A stretch of 64,000 nucleotides of DNA. It comes from Runella sp. MFBS21 (GTDB taxonomy: Bacteria; Bacteroidota; Bacteroidia; Cytophagales; Spirosomataceae). Location: NCBI RefSeq assembly GCF_029433105.1, contig NZ_JARNTW010000027.1, positions 1-64,000 of the forward strand, written 5' to 3'. Shown here in pieces: positions 34,796 to 48,020 of the stretch. Each line of letters begins with the position of its first letter. The stretch's first letter is position 1. A program made the position numbers and the translations under genes. Below the pieces are notes generated by a model, which did not search any database, was not told the origin of the DNA, and saw only the letters and a program-made list of their open reading frames with translations.

Positions 34796-36226
34796 TTAAT
34801 GCGCCCTGAAATTCCATTTAGAATTATCACTATCAAAGTCAAATTCGGCAAGCATCGGTGTGCTATCTCCTGATGATACCAACGCCAGTTTTTTGCCCGA
34901 ATTTGGCACGACCTTGGGCATTATTCTGTAGGTACCATCCGTTAGCTGGTCTATTCGCCATAATTGTTCTGGACTACCTGTAAAGACGGGGACAGTTATT
35001 ACCTGAGCATCTGCGGTTGCGGATAATGCTCGTTCGGTACCTGCTAATACAATTTTGTAATATGGACCGCCTAAATAACCAGTAGAGTCAGGTGCATCGG
35101 TAATGGTCCATTTTTGGTGAGGGCGATACATGTAATCACCTATGCGCACATTAATGTTACCTGTTGGCCAATTTTTAATCACATCAGCTAATTCCTGAGC
35201 AGGCACTGGTTTAATAGGCTCAGTATTGGCTTGGCTAAAGCCTCGCTGGGCAACAGCCATTCTGCTAAAATCTACGGCGAGTTCTAAACCATATCCTCTT
35301 CTAACCGATTCTATTTCAAACGTTCCCTCTTTAAATTTTTCACCAGCTACTGGCCAGCCATCTTTCCAGACAATGGGAAGGATACCCAATACACTGCGAC
35401 CACCCTGATCCAAATCTGCCTCGTAATGAATTGACATTTTTTCAACACCTTTTTCAAGAATTATTCGTCCAAAATGCCCAGGGCCTATGAGTCGCCCACG
35501 CGTAGCCACCACCATTTTGCCACCACCTTCCATCATGCTTCTACCTACATTATCAAAGTAAGGCCCGGTTACTTTTTTAGAACGGCCCACTACTACATTA
35601 TACGTTGAGTTGGCACCATCGCAACAGCTCCCGTGGGTAGCAAGCAAATAATACCAGCCATCTCGATATATCAAATCAGCAGCCTCACAAACTATGGCTA
35701 CATCTACAGGTTTATTTCCATCTTTGAGTTTCCCTGTTTTTGGATCTAGCTCAATAATGCGAGTGAATCCATAATAGGTACCGTAGGCTAACCAGAGTCG
35801 GCCTGTGGTAGGGTCTAACATGATACCAGGGTCTATGGCATCGTTTTCTTCGTAACCATCTGAGGTAGCTACTATTACGGGTTCAGAATACTTAAAGTCG
35901 GGCGATTTTGGATCAAGTGTCTTATTCCACATTGTATAGATAATACCTTTGTGCGAAGGGCTACCACCAGTTGCCCCATAAACCACCAGATAGCGATTAC
36001 CAATTTTGATAGCATCGGGAGCAGCGCCCCCACCTGGCCTGACACCGCCTCCAAACCACGTCCAACCATCTTCTGATATTAACCCTCCGCCACCTGTTCC
36101 AAAGGTGTAGAATTTTCCGTCACATTCTACAATCGTTGAAGGGTCATGGATAAAAGGTTTGCCTACCTGAGCTAATACAGTAGTTGAAAGTAGTACTGAT
36201 AAAAAAATAATTAGTTTACATTTCAT
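34796..36226 (-). CDS. GH43 arabinanase/arabinofuranosidase with beta-trefoil-like tail
   Basis: A 476-residue exported five-bladed propeller enzyme acting on arabinan or arabinosyl side chains. Signal peptide ends VLAQ. The catalytic triad is visible: base Asp28 (IHDPSTI), Asp132 (AIDPGIM) and acid Glu181 (IVCEAADLIYRDGWYY). CDGANSTYNVVVGRS and GPYFDN support an endo-arabinanase-like GH43 subfamily. Residues after about 340 (PHQKWTITDAPD, EQLWRIDQLTDGTYRI, GKKLALVSSGD) look like a ricin-type beta-trefoil. Exact specificity cannot be read. Confidence 0.88.
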   Translation of the reverse strand: MKCKLIIFLSVLLSTTVLAQVGKPFIHDPSTIVECDGKFYTFGTGGGGLISEDGWTWFGGGVRPGGGAAPDAIKIGNRYLVVYGATGGSPSHKGIIYTMWNKTLDPKSPDFKYSEPVIVATSDGYEENDAIDPGIMLDPTTGRLWLAYGTYYGFTRIIELDPKTGKLKDGNKPVDVAIVCEAADLIYRDGWYYLLATHGSCCDGANSTYNVVVGRSKKVTGPYFDNVGRSMMEGGGKMVVATRGRLIGPGHFGRIILEKGVEKMSIHYEADLDQGGRSVLGILPIVWKDGWPVAGEKFKEGTFEIESVRRGYGLELAVDFSRMAVAQRGFSQANTEPIKPVPAQELADVIKNWPTGNINVRIGDYMYRPHQKWTITDAPDSTGYLGGPYYKIVLAGTERALSATADAQVITVPVFTGSPEQLWRIDQLTDGTYRIMPKVVPNSGKKLALVSSGDSTPMLAEFDFDSDNSKWNFRAH

Positions 36227-36252
36227 TTCTGTGTTAATATTTTGATTAGATT

Positions 36253-37008
36253 TTAATCTTTGCTAATACTGATATTTTTGACAGGGTGGTCCCTTTGGTC
36301 AATAAAACGAAGGCAAAAATTAGCCATCCCTGGGCCATTAATTACTGCTCCCCGAATAATATTTCTCCCCTTTTTTAAGGTTAATAATGGTGAAGCCACA
36401 TTGTCAACTATCATATCTCTGTCACCTGAAAGCATCAGTATTTCTTGACCATTGAGCCAAAACATCCCTCCCGAATTACATCCAGCAGTCATCCTTACAT
36501 TCGGTATTTCCTCTGAACAGTCAATGACGGTAACCAACCAAAAAAGTAAGCCATACTTCGGTTTGTTGATGTCATAGGAAAAATTGAACAAATTAAAATT
36601 AAAGGTTTTACTATCCAGAGCATACCAGTTGAGAGCCTGATTACCAACCTTTACCATTTCACCAGCCTTGGGTATCATTAAATAATCTTCCGAAAAATTA
36701 TTGTTTTTGAACTCACTGCGTAAGTAATTGTCTGTGAAGATATTATTTCTTGCTATGTCTTTTTTGATTGGTTCTAACACCAACCACCTATGAATAAAAC
36801 CATTAGCATAGGGAGCTATTTTAGTATTGGTAGCCAATTTAAAGTGCCTTGTTAATGTATGTGTAGTGTCACCTTTTATAGGTATTGGTGGCAGCGGTGC
36901 TCTTTGCTGACCAGGGGGCTGCGCTGTGGCTTGGTATATAAGAGTTTGTCCAGTAAGCAAAATGCCCAATGACAAAAGTGGAAATAATAATTTTTGTATT
37001 CTTTTCAT
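36253..37008 (-). CDS. Exported protein of unknown function in the PUL
   Basis: A 251-residue exported protein (signal peptide ending QATAQ; then a Pro-rich PPGQQRAPLPPIP linker). The rest is beta-rich with a conserved-looking core (LNWYALDSKTFNFNLFNFSY, FWLVTVIDCSEEIPNVRM, GMFWLNGQEILML) that resembles the ligand-binding sandwich appended to some secreted esterases; no catalytic motif is seen. I do not recognise the family. It starts 26 bases before GH43 in transcription order, is strongly A/T-rich relative to the esterase block, and is probably co-transcribed with the GH43. Confidence 0.65.
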   Translation of the reverse strand: MKRIQKLLFPLLSLGILLTGQTLIYQATAQPPGQQRAPLPPIPIKGDTTHTLTRHFKLATNTKIAPYANGFIHRWLVLEPIKKDIARNNIFTDNYLRSEFKNNNFSEDYLMIPKAGEMVKVGNQALNWYALDSKTFNFNLFNFSYDINKPKYGLLFWLVTVIDCSEEIPNVRMTAGCNSGGMFWLNGQEILMLSGDRDMIVDNVASPLLTLKKGRNIIRGAVINGPGMANFCLRFIDQRDHPVKNISISKD

Positions 37009-37125
37009 CGTTTGAGTTCTTTAAAAACAATCCGATCTTCACTTGTAATTATGTTTTGAAAATTCTTTCACTATTCATGATTTTGGACTAAATACTTTAA
37101 CTCTTGAAATAGTTAGCCTATCTGG

Positions 37126-37181
37126 CTTCGACTTCGCACAGATACCAACAACCGAAAGTTGTTTCCTGCGCGAAGCCGAAG
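37126..37181. repeat. Imperfect inverted repeat in the esterase-unknown gap
   Basis: CTTCGACTTCGC (37126-37137) and GCGAAGCCGAAG (37170-37181) match as inverted halves at 11 of 12 positions, around an inner AACAAC/GTTGTT hairpin. It looks like a dispersed REP/MITE-type element, filling part of a 206-base gap. Confidence 0.6.
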
Positions 37182-37214
37182 GGAACTTCTGCTCTAAATT
37201 CTTTAAACCCTATT

Positions 37215-41363
<4,149 letters not shown>

Positions 41364-41368
41364 TTAAT

Positions 41369-42298
41369 TCAATTACTTGGATATTCGCTTTCTGGTTTTA
41401 GGCTAATAGTGTCTTTAGTGGGAAAATCATTTGGTACTCGATAACTGACTTTTTTTGTCGCTAACCACTCCGCAGCCCTTATCATGGTTGTTTGAAAACC
41501 TACACACCGATAGGCAGGAGGATATTTTTCTCCACGCCAAAGATGTCCCATGCTTGAGTTATAAACTCGTCCTTTTCCATAGTTAACGACCCATTCTACC
41601 GGCCACATTTTTTGAGTACCTGTGCTGTCATAGGCATAGGAAAGTACAGTCAGATTTTCGGCAGATCCTCTCGGATAGTGATATACTTCCGTATTGGCTG
41701 TTTGCCATTGTTTCGGAAAATTTTTATTGATAGGATGTCTGTTTAGAACCGTAATCAAGGCATTAAATCTATCCCCATGCCCCGTACCTGCGCCTTCATT
41801 AGGGGGAATTCTGTTAATATTTTCATTAATCTCTACCATTAAAGCATACCCAAAACTTTTGGGACGCCACCCCATTCCAATCATTTTGTCGTATTCTTCC
41901 CAATGAGAAAAAGCATTGTTTCCCGAATGCAGAATATATAGTCCACCTCCATTTTTTACGTATTTTTCTAAACCTAATTCGGCACTTTTTGACCATCTCA
42001 ATTTCTGATTCCAAATGTTGTTGGTATTCTGAATCACGACCGCATATTTTTCAAAATTTGGGTTCCAACTTTCTAAGCTGAGACTGTCAGCAGGAACGGT
42101 GGACACATCAATTACAAATTTGCCGCTTTGCTCAAGTATCCATTTGGTCACAGCAGTAGTTTGTTTCCAATCATGGTTACTAAAGCCATCTACAATTAAG
42201 ACCTTGATTTTTGAGCGTTTTTGAGCCAATATGCTTTCAGGAATACTTCCCAAAAAAGCAAGCCCAGCCAATATTCGAATCCATTGGATTGCTTTCAT
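41369..42298 (-). CDS. Exported ThuA-fold protein
   Basis: A 309-residue exported protein (signal peptide ending SILAQ) of the ThuA family: KVLIVDGFSNHDWKQT, NNIWNQKLRWSKSAELGLEKYV, GGGLYILHSGNNAFSHW, VEWVVNYGKGRVYNSSMGH. The fold resembles class I glutamine amidotransferases but the function is unknown; exported members often occur in carbohydrate loci. It lies between two similar esterase genes, with 15-17-base gaps, and its bases are visibly more A/T-rich than both. Confidence 0.85.
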   Translation of the reverse strand: MKAIQWIRILAGLAFLGSIPESILAQKRSKIKVLIVDGFSNHDWKQTTAVTKWILEQSGKFVIDVSTVPADSLSLESWNPNFEKYAVVIQNTNNIWNQKLRWSKSAELGLEKYVKNGGGLYILHSGNNAFSHWEEYDKMIGMGWRPKSFGYALMVEINENINRIPPNEGAGTGHGDRFNALITVLNRHPINKNFPKQWQTANTEVYHYPRGSAENLTVLSYAYDSTGTQKMWPVEWVVNYGKGRVYNSSMGHLWRGEKYPPAYRCVGFQTTMIRAAEWLATKKVSYRVPNDFPTKDTISLKPESEYPSN

Positions 42299-42313
42299 CT
42301 CGATAGAAATGCT

Positions 42314-43477
42314 TTACTTGAACAAAACAGGTAAGGTCTCATTAAGATATTTCTTCACGTTCATCCACGTGTGGCCGCCGTCTGTGACGTAACTTTTGTA
42401 ATTTATCTTCTTGGTTTTCAGGTATTCTTCAAACTCGACGGTGCCTTTGTACAGAAAATCATCGGTACCAATGCCAGACCAGAGCAGCTTAAAATCCTTG
42501 TTGGTTTTGGCAGGATTTGAGGTAATGTTGGTAAAGCTTTTGTCCATCTCGGCAGGTGCAATGTAGGACGCATAGCTGCACACGTACGCAAACTTATCGA
42601 CGTTATTGAAGGCCGTGCGCAGCGTCTGTCCGCCCCCGCGCGAGAAGCCGCCAATGGCGCGGTTGTCGCGGTTGTTGATTGTTCGGTAATTTTTTTCGAT
42701 GTACGGAATGACGTGAGACACAAGGTCAGTTTCAAACAGTTTCATTCGGCGCAGGGCATCGTCGCCGTCGCGGCTCATCACATCGGCAGGTTTGTCTTTG
42801 CCCGTTTGTTCGGCAATTTTCGCCAGCGGATTCCCGTAAGGCATCACCACAATCATGGGCTTGGCCGTGCCCGCCGCAATCATGTTGTCGAGCATCAGGT
42901 TTACCTTACCCACTTTCCAGAAGGTTTCTTCGGTATCGGTCGTGCCGCTGATGAGGTAATAGACAGGGTATTTTTTGGCGGTTTCTTTGGTATAACCCGC
43001 TGGTGTATAGACAACAACCGTCCCCGTTGAACCTTCGACCGACGGATAATATTCGTAGGTAATGGAGCCGTGTGGTACGTTTTTCAACGCGTAAATGGCA
43101 GGTTCATCCGACGGAATTTCGACCAGACTGGCCTTGAATCGCTCGTTGGGAAAGAAGGCGACGTTGGCAGGATCCATCACCGTAACGCCATCCACTTTAA
43201 AACTGTATGGGTAAATATCGGGCTTAACTGGGCCAACGGTGACCGACCAGACGCCCTCCGCGTTTTTGGTCAACGGCACATCGACCTGCCCGAATTGACT
43301 CCCGCCCAACAGCACCGTTTTGGCGTTTGGCGCTAAGTACGAAAACGTCACGGTTTTGTCGGAATTGACTTTGGGCGAAATCACAAACGGCCCGCGCGGT
43401 GGCTGGGCCAACCCTGCAAATGGAACAAGAATCAGCAAAAGAAAGCCGATTTGTTTGAAGAATGTAAGGGTTTTCAT
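42314..43477 (-). CDS. CE1-type esterase (paralogue B)
   Basis: A 387-residue exported esterase like paralogue A: signal peptide ending GLAQ, Ig-like domain (KPDIYPYSFKVDGV), then a CE1 hydrolase with Ser279 in GGFSRGGGQT and His369 in DGGHTWMN. Unusual: the oxyanion-loop motif that reads LHGG in relatives is YYLISGTTDTEE here, so the usual His is Ser. An insertion with KDKPADVMSRDGDD sits before the catalytic serine. Activity is probable but not certain given the loop change. Confidence 0.85.
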   Translation of the reverse strand: MKTLTFFKQIGFLLLILVPFAGLAQPPRGPFVISPKVNSDKTVTFSYLAPNAKTVLLGGSQFGQVDVPLTKNAEGVWSVTVGPVKPDIYPYSFKVDGVTVMDPANVAFFPNERFKASLVEIPSDEPAIYALKNVPHGSITYEYYPSVEGSTGTVVVYTPAGYTKETAKKYPVYYLISGTTDTEETFWKVGKVNLMLDNMIAAGTAKPMIVVMPYGNPLAKIAEQTGKDKPADVMSRDGDDALRRMKLFETDLVSHVIPYIEKNYRTINNRDNRAIGGFSRGGGQTLRTAFNNVDKFAYVCSYASYIAPAEMDKSFTNITSNPAKTNKDFKLLWSGIGTDDFLYKGTVEFEEYLKTKKINYKSYVTDGGHTWMNVKKYLNETLPVLFK

Positions 43478-43517
43478 TGGTTTACTGATTGGTTAAGGGT
43501 GTTTTGGTTTCAAGAAG

Positions 43518-45602
43518 TTAATTAGCCGTAATTACATCCAGTTCGGCATACCCTGAGGCTGTTTTTCCCTGTGTGTTTTTCAACGCTCGAAACCTAATGT
43601 AACGCGCCGAAACGGGAGAAAAGGTTTTGATTTGCCAAAATGGGCTGTTTTTAATGTTGGAAAATTCGCCCTCACTGACGGTTTTCCAGTCCGTATTATC
43701 CTGCGACACTTCAAATTGATAATGGGTAATGATGCTTCCTTCTTCCCACCAGTTTTGGGCAGGTAAGTAGCGGAAACCTTCAAGACGTTCTACCTTTCCC
43801 AAGTCGATGACCAATTCTGCCGGCATCGGTTGGTTTCTTTTTTGATGCCACGACGTACCCGGATTGCCATCAAGCAGCTTGTTGGCATTTGCATCTTCGG
43901 TACTCAGGATTTTCCAGTTTTTGCGGGAAATATCAAACTTCTCTTCACTCGCAATGCTGGCCTGATTGGTAAACGGATTAAACGTAATGGCCTTGATGTC
44001 TGCTTTGCCCTCATCCGTTTTGACAAGGGACGTGTATTTGGCCGACGAAGAGGTAGGCGTGCTGCCATCGGTTGTATAATAAATCACCGACTCTTTATCT
44101 CCCGACACAAACTGAACCAGCCCTTCTTTATCCCTAAGAATGGTAGGGGGAGTCAGAACGATGGGGGCTTTATACACTTCAATGTTTGAAATGAGCGGAC
44201 AGCCTTTGGCGTCTAACACATTGAGCCGCAATTTGGTAGCCTCGACGGTCGGGAATCTCAGAATACGCTTATAGCCAATGGTGGTTTCTTTGGCGATTGG
44301 CACCCATTTTCCGTCCACAAATGCTTCCACACTAAACGATTTCACCCGTTGCCCCAATCGGATGGGTTCCTGCACCAGAAAGCGGTTGAAAGTGGTGGGT
44401 TTTCTAAAATCCAGCGTAATCGAGCCTGAGGTTGAGTTATCGTCGGTAGCCCAATAAGAATCAACATCGCCGTCAATCGCCTTATTGGCTCCATAGCGAG
44501 CGTTTTTGCCGCGTACCTGCTCCGAAGAAGCGACCGCGTTTTTGGCCAGATTTTGGGCAAAGGTTTCTTTGATTGTTTTGGTCAATTCCTGAATTGCTTT
44601 TTCGTCTTTTTCGTGAATCAGGCCGTTGGGCATAATCGGAAAATTGAGCAAAAGCGTACTGTTCCGCCCAATCGAGTGATAATAAATATCCAGCAACTGA
44701 GGCAACGTTTTTACTTTTCTGTCTTCGCGTTCATGGTAAAACCACTCTGGCCGAATGGAGGTATTCACTTCTCCGGGTACCCACGCATTGCCATTTTCAA
44801 CGCCGTGACGCAGCATTTGCTCGGGTACATCGCCCGTGGCATTCAATAAACTCCAGTTGGTTTCGCCCACGTAGCCCGATTCGGTACCCACCCAGCGCAA
44901 GTCGGCGCGGTCGCCGCCGTCGTTCCAAATCACCATCTTAGGCTGCAACTTGCGGACAAGCTGGTAGGTAGTTGACCAGTCGTAGTAGGTTTTTGCGTCA
45001 ATTTTACGGGTTTCATTCGCCCCACCATAGTAGCCCGAACCCCCGTTGGCGCCGTCGAACCATACCTCGAAAACTTCGCCGTAGTTGGTGAGTAATTCCG
45101 TAAGCTGATTTCTGAAATAAGTGATGTATTCGGGTTTGCCATAATCGGGGTGATTTCGGTCCCAGGGCGACAAATACACCCCGAATTTTAACCCGAATTC
45201 TTTACAGGCATCGGCCATTTCACGAACCATATCCCCTTTACCGTTTTTCCATGGCGAATTTTTGACGGAGTATTCAGTGTATTTCGACGGCCACAGGCAA
45301 AAACCGCTATGGTGTTTGGCCGTAATAATAATTCCCTTCATGCCTGCTTCCTTGCAGATTCTGGCCCATTGTCGGCAATCCAGTTTTTCGGGGTTAAAAA
45401 TCTTCGGGTCTTCGTTCCCAAATCCCCACGCCATATCCGTGTAGGTATTCACGGAAAAATGCACAAAGGCATAGTATTCCATTTTTTGCCACCGCAACTG
45501 ATTCTGCGAAGGAAGCGGACCAACTGGTTTGGGTTCATTCTGCGTATAACCCGTGTAGAATGAAAGCCCCAAAAAGAATAGTATAAAAAGTCTTTTTTTC
45601 AT
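43518..45602 (-). CDS. GH29 alpha-L-fucosidase with C-terminal sugar-binding domains
   Basis: A 694-residue exported retaining glycosidase. Signal peptide ends YTQN. The GH29 barrel spans about 25-355: FVHFSVNTYTDMAWG, IITAKHHSGFCLW, and the nucleophile Asp183 in EVWFDGANGGSG. An F5/8-type C domain follows (YGANKAIDGDVDSYWA), then a chitobiase-C-like segment (YYTTDGSTPTSS), then a second F5/8-type domain (KLLDGNPGTSWH). The acid/base residue was not assigned. It would remove terminal L-fucose or related sugars; with GH95 and GH97 it suggests capped side chains on the target glycan. Confidence 0.92.
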   Translation of the reverse strand: MKKRLFILFFLGLSFYTGYTQNEPKPVGPLPSQNQLRWQKMEYYAFVHFSVNTYTDMAWGFGNEDPKIFNPEKLDCRQWARICKEAGMKGIIITAKHHSGFCLWPSKYTEYSVKNSPWKNGKGDMVREMADACKEFGLKFGVYLSPWDRNHPDYGKPEYITYFRNQLTELLTNYGEVFEVWFDGANGGSGYYGGANETRKIDAKTYYDWSTTYQLVRKLQPKMVIWNDGGDRADLRWVGTESGYVGETNWSLLNATGDVPEQMLRHGVENGNAWVPGEVNTSIRPEWFYHEREDRKVKTLPQLLDIYYHSIGRNSTLLLNFPIMPNGLIHEKDEKAIQELTKTIKETFAQNLAKNAVASSEQVRGKNARYGANKAIDGDVDSYWATDDNSTSGSITLDFRKPTTFNRFLVQEPIRLGQRVKSFSVEAFVDGKWVPIAKETTIGYKRILRFPTVEATKLRLNVLDAKGCPLISNIEVYKAPIVLTPPTILRDKEGLVQFVSGDKESVIYYTTDGSTPTSSSAKYTSLVKTDEGKADIKAITFNPFTNQASIASEEKFDISRKNWKILSTEDANANKLLDGNPGTSWHQKRNQPMPAELVIDLGKVERLEGFRYLPAQNWWEEGSIITHYQFEVSQDNTDWKTVSEGEFSNIKNSPFWQIKTFSPVSARYIRFRALKNTQGKTASGYAELDVITAN

Positions 45603-45625
45603 CGTTTACTCCGTAATCTGATTCG

Positions 45626-47995
45626 CTATTTAGCCCATTCTTTTCCTTCGGGCGTTCTTCTCCATTCAAAATATTTATCGAGTACTTTCATGGCTTCTTC
45701 ACTCGGAACAGACCCCATAAACGCCTTTTGCTGAAAATACATGACCGCAGGTTTTTTGGCAGAAAATGCCTCCCATTGGGGCACATTTCCACCATTTGGA
45801 TTGCCGTTTTTGGCGAAATTTGTCCAGTAGGTCATAAGGGTTTCAGACAATGCTTCGTCCGTTGGCGTACGGTTTTGGTCGGCGGGATTGAGATTTCCAA
45901 ACACAAAAGCAACGTCCTGCCCGTGGGGTGAGCCGTAGCCAAACTTGGCCGAACCCGCAGGGTGTTCAGGATGCTGGTCAAAATAGTAGTAATAAACCTT
46001 GTCCTTGGATTTTTGGGACTGGAGGTTGGCCCACGCCCACGTCTGCCAGCCAAAGGCCGCATCACGCGCCAAATCCCGGGCCGTTTTGGGAACGCTGTTT
46101 TCGTCCACGGGATAGGCTTTGATTAGTTTTTCGGCAAAAGGCCCGTAGCGTTTGGTGGTGCTTTCGATGTAATCTTTCGGCGTTTTTGGCGGCATAAAAC
46201 TCGCGCCTTCGTCGGAGTTGTAGCCAATCAGCACAGGCGTATGGTTAAACTTGCCCTTTTGGTATAAAACATGTTGGTCGTCGGGAATGACGTAGCCATC
46301 CACGATAGGCCAGCCTCCGGGGTTGCCAAAACCTGATGGGAGCTTGTCGGCGGGCAAGGCGCGAAGTTCGGCCAATGACGTAGCCCCTGCTTTCTGCATA
46401 AATTCAAGGCCCTGTTTTTCGGCCAACGCCAACAGCTTCATGTTTTCGCCCGGAAAGGTGGTGAGTCGGTGAGGGCCAAACGAGCCACCGCTTTGCGAAA
46501 TCGCGCCGTGAAAAAGCCCTTTAGCCAATGGCGATGCGCACAACATACTGACGGCAATTCCTCCCGCCGATTCCCCGAAAATGGTTACTTTATCGGGGTT
46601 GCCACCAAAGGCTTTGATGTTTTTCTGCACCCATTGCAAGCCCGCAATCATGTCGAGCAAGCCATAGTTCCCCGACGTTTTTTGGGGTGTTTCGGCACTC
46701 AGTTCAGGATGCGCCAAAAAGCCCATTTGATTGACCCGATAGGCGATACTGACGAGGATTACGCCTTTTTTTGCCAGTTTTTCGCCGTTCGTTACGGGTT
46801 CAGAAGTAGCCCCAAAGCTAAATCCGCCGCCGTAAATCCAGACCATCACGGGCAGGTTTTCATTGGCCGTTTTGGCAGGCGACCAGATGTTCAGGTACAA
46901 ACAATCTTCACTCTTGCCTGATGGCGGATTTCCTCCCTGATAGGGAGCGGGAGCAAATTGGGTCGCTTGTTTAACGCCTTCCCACTTGGCGGCGGGTTGC
47001 GGTGCTTTCCAGCGAAGAGCTCCCACAGGCGGGGCGGCAAACGGAACACCTTTATAAACCGACAAACCATTTTCATTACTTCCTTGGAGCAAACCCTCTT
47101 GTACTTTTACGGGAGCGGGCGGTGCAATGCTGCTTTCGTCGATGTCAATTTTTTTGCCTTGTGAGGTTAACAAAGCCGCCGCGTAGCGCTTGCCAAAAAT
47201 GCGGATGCCTTCGCTGCTGAAATGGAGTTTATCGGGAACAGCGGGCAAGCCTTTAGATGAAACGACGATGGCTTGGGGAATCACTTGTGGCAAGGTCGCG
47301 ATGATGGGGTTCATGCTCGCACATTTGCCACCCTGATCGGCATTGACCAACTCTCCCGCCAGCAACGGCAATGAGTTGGCGGGTAAGTTCAGGTCGGTCA
47401 ACAAATCATCGTAGATTTTTTTGACCTTCATCGGCCAACCTTTATCGCCCGTGTTGGATTCACCCTGATGCAGCAAAATGCCTTTGATAACCCCCGATTT
47501 TTGCGCCAAACGCGCCATTTCGATCAATCGTTCGTACGGATTTCCGCCGTATTGATTGGCCATATTAATCATCCACGGCCTTTCTTTGGCCGAGGTGTCG
47601 AGGTACATTTTATAGTCTTTTTTGTCAAAAATCTCAATTTTACTCCCCGCCACAGCCACATGAACAAAGCCTACTTTGACGTTTTGAGGCAAGTTCTCCA
47701 CCAACGTTCTGCCAAAATAATCAGCGGGCGAAAGGCGGGTATTGCAACGACAAAGCGGTGGTTTGGCCGTGTACCAGTTGCCTTTTGTCCGCCCCAATTC
47801 AGGACAGTCCACGGATGCCAGCAACCGAAGTCGGTTGTCAACGGTCGTATCCTGCGGCTCAATGCGAGCAGGCCCTTCCATGTTCGACTGCCCGATGCAG
47901 AGGTAAATGTGGAAGTTGGGGTCCTGAGCGTGGGCGCTATATCCTAAAAGCAAAAGCGTCAGCGCTAAAAACAGGGTTGATTGAAATTTTTTCAT
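45626..47995 (-). CDS. Two-domain esterase: CE6/SGNH domain fused to carboxylesterase B
   Basis: A 789-residue exported fusion of two unrelated esterases. Signal peptide ends AHAQ. Domain 1 (about 25-282) is SGNH/CE6-like: Ser37 in CIGQSNMEG, LHQGESNTG, and Asp255/His258 in VPDKLHFS; often named sialate O-acetylesterase, but acetylxylan esterase fits the locus better. Domain 2 (about 296-780) is a type B carboxylesterase: EDCLYLNIW, YGGGFSFG, Ser476 in FGESAGGIA and a His in GSPHGQDV. The start at MKKFQST drops 13 non-signal residues overlapping GH97. The sugar ester of domain 2 is unknown. Confidence 0.88.
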   Translation of the reverse strand: MKKFQSTLFLALTLLLLGYSAHAQDPNFHIYLCIGQSNMEGPARIEPQDTTVDNRLRLLASVDCPELGRTKGNWYTAKPPLCRCNTRLSPADYFGRTLVENLPQNVKVGFVHVAVAGSKIEIFDKKDYKMYLDTSAKERPWMINMANQYGGNPYERLIEMARLAQKSGVIKGILLHQGESNTGDKGWPMKVKKIYDDLLTDLNLPANSLPLLAGELVNADQGGKCASMNPIIATLPQVIPQAIVVSSKGLPAVPDKLHFSSEGIRIFGKRYAAALLTSQGKKIDIDESSIAPPAPVKVQEGLLQGSNENGLSVYKGVPFAAPPVGALRWKAPQPAAKWEGVKQATQFAPAPYQGGNPPSGKSEDCLYLNIWSPAKTANENLPVMVWIYGGGFSFGATSEPVTNGEKLAKKGVILVSIAYRVNQMGFLAHPELSAETPQKTSGNYGLLDMIAGLQWVQKNIKAFGGNPDKVTIFGESAGGIAVSMLCASPLAKGLFHGAISQSGGSFGPHRLTTFPGENMKLLALAEKQGLEFMQKAGATSLAELRALPADKLPSGFGNPGGWPIVDGYVIPDDQHVLYQKGKFNHTPVLIGYNSDEGASFMPPKTPKDYIESTTKRYGPFAEKLIKAYPVDENSVPKTARDLARDAAFGWQTWAWANLQSQKSKDKVYYYYFDQHPEHPAGSAKFGYGSPHGQDVAFVFGNLNPADQNRTPTDEALSETLMTYWTNFAKNGNPNGGNVPQWEAFSAKKPAVMYFQQKAFMGSVPSEEAMKVLDKYFEWRRTPEGKEWAK

Positions 47996-48020
47996 GATTT
48001 TGGTTAAGGGTTTTTCCTTG

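Noticed and set aside
47468-47947. Plus-strand open frames opposite the esterase fusion, and similar ones at 38607-39086 and 40326-40904
   Set aside because: All mirror G+C-rich minus-strand enzyme genes; no recognisable protein features.
45626-47995. Sialic-acid use inferred from the sialate O-acetylesterase-like domain
   Set aside because: No sialidase or sialic-acid catabolic gene is in the locus; CE6-type xylan deacetylation fits the neighbours.
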